In this document: positions 60,101 through 64,000 of the stretch, in pieces
Position numbering within the stretch: position 1 is the stretch's first letter
Layout: each line of letters begins with the position of its first letter
NCBI GenBank assembly: GCA_001599295.1
Contig: BCGN01000002.1
Coordinates: 1,550,001-1,614,000 of the forward strand
DNA: 64,000 nt
Origin: Sporopachydermia quercuum
Taxonomy: Eukaryota; Ascomycota; Sporopachydermiomycetes; Sporopachydermiales; Sporopachydermiaceae
Direction of reading: 5' to 3'
The notes under the pieces: generated by a model
Databases searched by the model: none
Told to the model about the DNA's origin: nothing
Seen by the model: the letters and a program-made list of their open reading frames with translations, nothing else
Translations under genes and position numbers: made by a program

Positions 60101-60376
60101 GAATTTATATAGTAAAGAAATAAACAAACAAATAGAAAAACAAAAAAAGGATAGTTCCGTTTGATTAGAAACTTGACATTTCGCGTGAAGTAAAACTTAC
60201 TATGGCAGCCTATCGCTACATGGAGACCATCGACAGAGTATGTTGTTGAATATATAGTTGAGTCTCCATTTGAAGCATCTATTGAAACGTTAGTGTTAAT
60301 TCACCTAGTTTGAATAACAATAGTAGACGTTGTACTTACCTTGATCCAAAAAATTGGGAATTTTTATTATCCTCAT
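57111..60376 (-). CDS. HIR1: HIRA/Hir1-type histone chaperone subunit (four exons)
   Basis: HIR proteins deposit H3-H4 outside S phase and repress histone genes. The coding sequence is complement(join(57111..59593, 59721..60071, 60201..60278, 60340..60376)), 982 aa. All three introns (127, 129, 61 nt) start GTAAGT, with CTAAC-type branch sites, and each interrupts a codon after its first base. The spliced N-terminus MRIIKIPNFLDQ...IYSTTYSVDGLHVAIG matches the first HIRA blade (MKLLKPTWVNH...IFSVDIHPDG). WD blades follow (DGPVRSIRFSPTGKWFASASEDCTLKIW, SWSPDGNHIAVPNSTNG, TAGQDRSLVIWNTL). After a Ser/Lys spacer comes the HIRA C-domain: RIATPRIRAYFKMG, NLFWSVATDSGTIHVYSPAGRKILPPMVLG, and KMLQRVAKAMLMREGFEGLE. 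The C-half also resembles Hir2 strongly. Two Ns are in the spacer. HIR1 versus HIR2 orthology needs a tree. Confidence 0.9.
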
Positions 60377-61206
60377 CGTTTTCTTCCGTCGATTTCGCTA
60401 CGTTCACGGTCTATCGGAAAATTATAGTGTATCAATATGTACATAAGCCATTGAATTCTTTATTAACTCTTCTTGAAGCAGAACTTCTCCTAGGATAATA
60501 AAAATAAATCCCTTCACGGTTTTAATATAGGTTTCCAAGAGCCAGATTGATCGGCTCCTCTTATTATTGCTATTAAGATTCGATAGATGAATGAATAATG
60601 CACTAATATAACCATTTGTTCACTGAGCATGGCCACACTGAACAGTTCTTCATCAAATTCTTCTTGATAACAATTTATTTAGATCTAGCACAATCATCAA
60701 TAAACAGTTATGATTTTATTTCTCCAGAAGAGACTAGCAAAGGATTCTTCGTGTTTTACTGAGATTGAATCAACTTGGTTATTTGCAAATCTGGTAGAGC
60801 CAGAATGATGTCTGAGAAGAGATATAGGGATTATGGATTACATAATATTTTTCTTAGTTGACCGTTAGAAAGCGGAAATTATACATCAAAGAATCATAGT
60901 TTCCGTCTCAAAACACATTTACTAACTATTTCTCCTCAGTCCCAGTTCCAATTGCAATTTCATTTCTAGTGTTTAGAGCCTTCAAATGTATCAACTTGCG
61001 ACTTTAACAGCTGGATGTCAAAAAGATCTGTAGCTTGTGACTGATTTACTATAAATATTTGATATTAGTAAAAGGTGGCATATATTTGGTTCATATCCAC
61101 GTTTGATTTTGGGGAAGCTAGTAACAATCTCATTTGTTATTTGCCTTCATAGGTTCCATAAAGTCAAGATTGTTGATGTTTCCTAACACATAATATAGTT
61201 ACAATC
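60377..61206. other. Divergent promoter region HIR1 / CK2 beta
   Basis: About 830 bases with no gene recognised. Confidence 0.45.
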
Positions 61207-62197
61207 ATGTCTAATACAACTGGAGGTGAGGTGTATTCCAGTGGTTCCAGCACTGATTTAAGCGGTATGATTGAAATTTGTTTCTTTTTTATCAATTCAA
61301 TTTTCTTATACGTTGTTTTGTTGAAACTCTGATGCTAACTATTAATTCAAGAGTATTGGATGGACTGGTTTCTAGCAGCAAAAGGGAATGAGTATTTTTG
61401 TGATATAGATATAGATTATATAACAGACAGGTTTAACCTGACTGGATTGAATGCAGAAACAGACCATCTGTCGTTAGCTATTGATGTGATTACAGATAAT
61501 CTAAGTAAGTTCGTGATGGTTACTTGAAAGATTGTTGAGAAATATTAGACTAATAAGAATACTAACCTAAGTAGCGGAGGAGTTTTCGGCAGATATAAAG
61601 GATCAGATTGATTCAACAGCAAGATACGTATACGGGTTAATTCATGCTAGATTTATTATCACATCTCGTGGCTTACAAAAGATGTTTGATAAATATCGGC
61701 ATGGGGATTTCGGATACTGTCCTAGGGTTCATTGCAGTTTACAACCTTTGCTACCTGTCGGATTGAATGACCAGCCTAATGTTTCATCGGTCAAACTATA
61801 TTGTGTGAAGTGTGAAGATCTATATAATCCCAAATCACCAAGACATCAAGCTATAGATGGCGCATTTTTTGGAAAATCATTCCCGGCAATGTTCTTTCAA
61901 GTTTATAAACATCTAGTTCCAGCACATCCTGTTGAAAGGTTCGTACCCAAGATATTTGGCTTTAAGATGCACGATTATGCAAATTTAGCTAGGTGGCAAG
62001 AGAAGAAGCGCAGGGAACTTAATAAAAAACTGACAACCGTTTATGGTTTACAAACAGAGAATACGCCTGGTGGCTATTTATTGCCGGACGTCGTGACCAG
62101 CAGTAGCAATGAAAAGAAGAAATTTAAAACTAGTGACAACAAAACAACCCCATCCAGTAGTCATAAGACGAGTGGAAGGAAGGAACCTACTAAGTAA
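61207..62197 (+). CDS. CKB2: Casein kinase 2 regulatory (beta) subunit, three exons
   Basis: CK2 beta dimerises through a zinc finger and holds two catalytic subunits. The coding sequence is join(61207..61264, 61352..61504, 61575..62197), 277 aa. Intron 1 (87 nt) starts GTATGA with CTAAC; intron 2 (70 nt) starts GTAAGT with TACTAAC. The spliced product reads EYWMDWFLAAKGNEYFCDID, DYITDRFNLTGLN, then YVYGLIHARFIITSRGLQKM, GDFGYCPRVHCSLQPLLPVG with the first zinc cysteines, VKLYCVKCEDLYNPKSPRHQAIDGAFFG (in part) with the second pair, and FVPKIFGFKMHDYA. The Ser/Lys/Thr-rich tail is variable. The acidic insertion of yeast Ckb1 is absent, so Ckb2 is the closer label, though single-beta species make the distinction moot. 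CTG at 61438-61440 encodes the conserved Leu of FNLTGL, indicating standard decoding. Confidence 0.94.
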
Positions 62198-62362
62198 TTT
62201 TATGATTTATGTACTAATTAAGATTGAGCTAGTCAATATTATAAAGATATATGAATGATTATATTAGCATCGTTCGTACTTTTTGGATCGAAATGATATT
62301 GTTCTGATAGCAAGAATATCACTTAACACTCAAATAGGTTGCCAATAATTAGCATAACAAAA

Positions 62363-63394
62363 TTACTCAAGCTTTCCCTTTTTAATAACAAATCCTTCTA
62401 AGGCAGCAATTGCAGCATACAATCTGTTTTCAGCTTCAGGGAATACTACAGATCTATCAGAGTAAAAAACTTCGTCGGCAACTTCTTCCTGATGTCTAGG
62501 TAAACAATGCATGAAAATCCAGTTTTCATTTGCTCCACCTTTTTTAGCAAGATCATTCGTAATTCTGAAACCATCGAATTCTTTGACTTTTTGTTGAGTC
62601 TCAGCCTCTTGACCCATAGATATCCAGGTGTCAGTAACTAAAATGTCAGCATTCTTAACAGCTTCCAGAGGATCGTGAGTAGTTTCAAATCTAGCATTTG
62701 TCTTTTCGCCAATTTCCTTGGCAACAATTCCAATTTCTGAGTCAAAATTGTAGGCAGGAGGTGTAGCAACACTTACATTTATACCTGATTTTACACATGC
62801 AATAGCCAAATCATTAATAACGTTATTGGCATCACCAATCCAAGCCAATTTCAATTTTCCATCAACTTGAGATTCTGGNTTTATTCCAAATGCTTCTTTT
62901 ATAGTAAGTATATCGGTGATAGCTTGAAGTGGGTGATAATTATCACACAAAGCATTAATGACAGGAACAGATGATGATTCAGCTAATTCAGCAATCTCAG
63001 CATGTTTGCCAACTCGAGCAACAATACATGATACCATTGACGAAATCACACGGGACGTATCATAAAGAGTTTCATTGACACCAAGTTGAATATCGTCCTT
63101 ACCCAAAAACATAGGCAGTCCCCCAAAATATTGAACTGCACCTTCTGTAGAGACTCTGGTTCTAGTAGATCTTTTGGAAAAAATCAAAGCAACTGTCTTA
63201 GCTGCCAAGGATACCTTTGGTGCTACTGCATCTGATTTGATCAGTGCCTTATGCTTAGCTGCCGATGAAACAAGAGCAGCTAACTCAGACGAACTAAGAT
63301 CTTGTATCGACAGAAGATGTCGAGGTTTGGTCCCAGTAGATAGAAATCGGCGACTTATTGGTAGCGTCATCTTTGAACAATATCGAAAACTCAT
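62363..63394 (-). CDS. ARG3: Ornithine carbamoyltransferase
   Basis: The enzyme makes citrulline from ornithine and carbamoyl phosphate in arginine synthesis. The 343-aa protein has an N-terminal leader MSFRYCSKMTLPISRRFLSTG with Arg/Ser and no acids, the usual look of a mitochondrial presequence (RRFLSTG fits a processing site). S. cerevisiae Arg3 is cytosolic and lacks this. Catalytic motifs: carbamoyl-phosphate site FSKRSTRTR, VSCIVARVGKHAEI, ALCDNYHPLQAITDI, ornithine-binding VTDTWISMGQE, and the cysteine motif FMHCLPRH. One N gives an unknown residue in a loop. It converges on CK2 beta, about 165 bases apart. A perfect ATGAGTCAT (Gcn4-type) lies about 430 bases upstream. Confidence 0.97.
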   Translation of the reverse strand: MSFRYCSKMTLPISRRFLSTGTKPRHLLSIQDLSSSELAALVSSAAKHKALIKSDAVAPKVSLAAKTVALIFSKRSTRTRVSTEGAVQYFGGLPMFLGKDDIQLGVNETLYDTSRVISSMVSCIVARVGKHAEIAELAESSSVPVINALCDNYHPLQAITDILTIKEAFGIXPESQVDGKLKLAWIGDANNVINDLAIACVKSGINVSVATPPAYNFDSEIGIVAKEIGEKTNARFETTHDPLEAVKNADILVTDTWISMGQEAETQQKVKEFDGFRITNDLAKKGGANENWIFMHCLPRHQEEVADEVFYSDRSVVFPEAENRLYAAIAALEGFVIKKGKLE

Positions 63395-64000
63395 TATCGA
63401 GAATGTTGGCTAGACGTAAAAAAAAGCTTCCCTGAATTACTCTGATACAAATTTCTTATATGCTACGTGATAAATAAAGTATTAGAAAGTACATACTCTT
63501 CTTAAATAATAAGAAGAATAGGGGGAGCTTTTTACAACTCGGTGCCTGAATCGCTTCCGACACCCAATTTAGTCCCCAGGCAAAGAAGATCATTATTAAC
63601 TTTCACTTTTCAATCTATCAATTGGAGAAGAGCTGTGATTGTTTCTCACATTATTGTTGTCCGGATATATGTCCTATCTGTTAGGAGTCCTTGCGTACTT
63701 CAAGTATATTTGTATACCAGTAACCAGACCGTTAGTAAGTTTCATCGTACCGGTTCATGGACAGTAGTTCGGTTTCTTGTTCGCGAAACAGCGTTACGCT
63801 TCCTCCACCTAAAGAAAGCCGATGAGTCATTATAGGAACGATAGTTTGTCGCTAATACTATAATTATTTGATTGCGGTATATATGAGAGGACATTCGACA
63901 TATCTTCCGTATTAAAGTTCCATAAATTTACTGAAATTTCAGTTACTCAAATGCTGTGAAGCTGTTGAGTTTCAAAAGCCGAAACGGAATCAGCACAATA
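63395..64000. other. Upstream region of ARG3 to the window end
   Basis: About 600 bases. A 97-codon frame at 63542-63835 has no motif and is not called. The region carries the bZIP palindrome and one AGGACATTCGA motif flanked by TATATA. Confidence 0.45.
63822..63830. promoter_or_regulatory. Gcn4-type site upstream of ARG3
   Basis: ATGAGTCAT is the ideal palindromic Gcn4/AP-1 site. ARG3 is under general amino acid control by Gcn4 in yeast. At about 430 bases from the start it is within the usual promoter range. Confidence 0.5.

Noticed and set aside
63542-63835. 97-codon frame upstream of ARG3
   Set aside because: No motif; overlaps the likely ARG3 promoter including the bZIP site.
1-64000. 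Transposons, LTR elements, CRISPR arrays
   Set aside because: No reverse transcriptase, integrase, transposase or capsid-like frames and no long terminal or regularly spaced repeats were seen.

Overview
The window is nuclear DNA from an AT-rich ascomycete yeast. Almost every recognisable protein has its closest remembered relatives in budding yeasts (Hrp1, Sky1, Rsm22, Pbn1, Cyc2, Srb7/Med21, Spb1, Ccc2, Cia1). CTG stands at a conserved leucine of the CK2 beta subunit, so the code looks standard and not CUG-Ser. Spliceosomal introns are common and I could place 19 in eight genes. They start GTATGN or GTAAGN, usually carry TACTAAY/CTAAY/CTGAC-like branch sites, and are 61 to 231 nt long. A 7-exon septin, a full-length Cwc27 and a velvet-domain (VelB-like) gene are not what Saccharomyces or Candida carry. 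They suggest an early-branching yeast lineage with filamentous-type regulators; the exact species is not determinable from this alone. About two dozen isolated single N bases show a draft assembly or unresolved heterozygous sites.

Layout, left to right. 0-9 kb: 3' end of an Nramp metal transporter (+), HRP1 (-, 2 exons), a 2 kb shared promoter region, SKY1 kinase (+), CWC27 (-). 9-18.5 kb: RSM22 (+), a GT34 Golgi glycosyltransferase (-), Ap4A phosphorylase (+, 2 exons), QCR7 (+), a Ser-rich orphan (-). 18.5-34 kb: a long gene-poor stretch, PBN1 (+, 3 exons), SPB1 (-), a second gene-poor stretch, a PMT2-family mannosyltransferase (+), MED21 (-), and VMA22 (-, 3 short exons). 34-48.5 kb: a second Ser-rich orphan (-), a WDR62/MAPKBP1-like WD40 protein (-), CCC2 copper ATPase (-), CIA1 (-). 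48.9-64 kb: CYC2 (+), a velB-like velvet regulator (-, 3 exons), MSW1 (+), a septin (-, 7 exons), a HIRA/Hir1-type histone chaperone (-, 4 exons), CK2 beta (+, 3 exons) and mitochondrial ornithine carbamoyltransferase ARG3 (-).

Functionally this is mostly housekeeping: RNA processing and splicing (HRP1, SKY1, CWC27, SPB1), mitochondrial biogenesis (RSM22, QCR7, CYC2, MSW1), secretory glycosylation and GPI synthesis (GT34, PMT, PBN1), metal and cofactor handling (Nramp, CCC2, CIA1, V-ATPase assembly by VMA22) and transcription/chromatin (MED21, HIR, CK2). The accessory interest lies in the velvet gene, the WDR62-like protein, the intron-rich septin, the two low-complexity orphans and several long stretches without an assignable gene. 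I saw no transposon, LTR element, tRNA, rRNA or CRISPR array.
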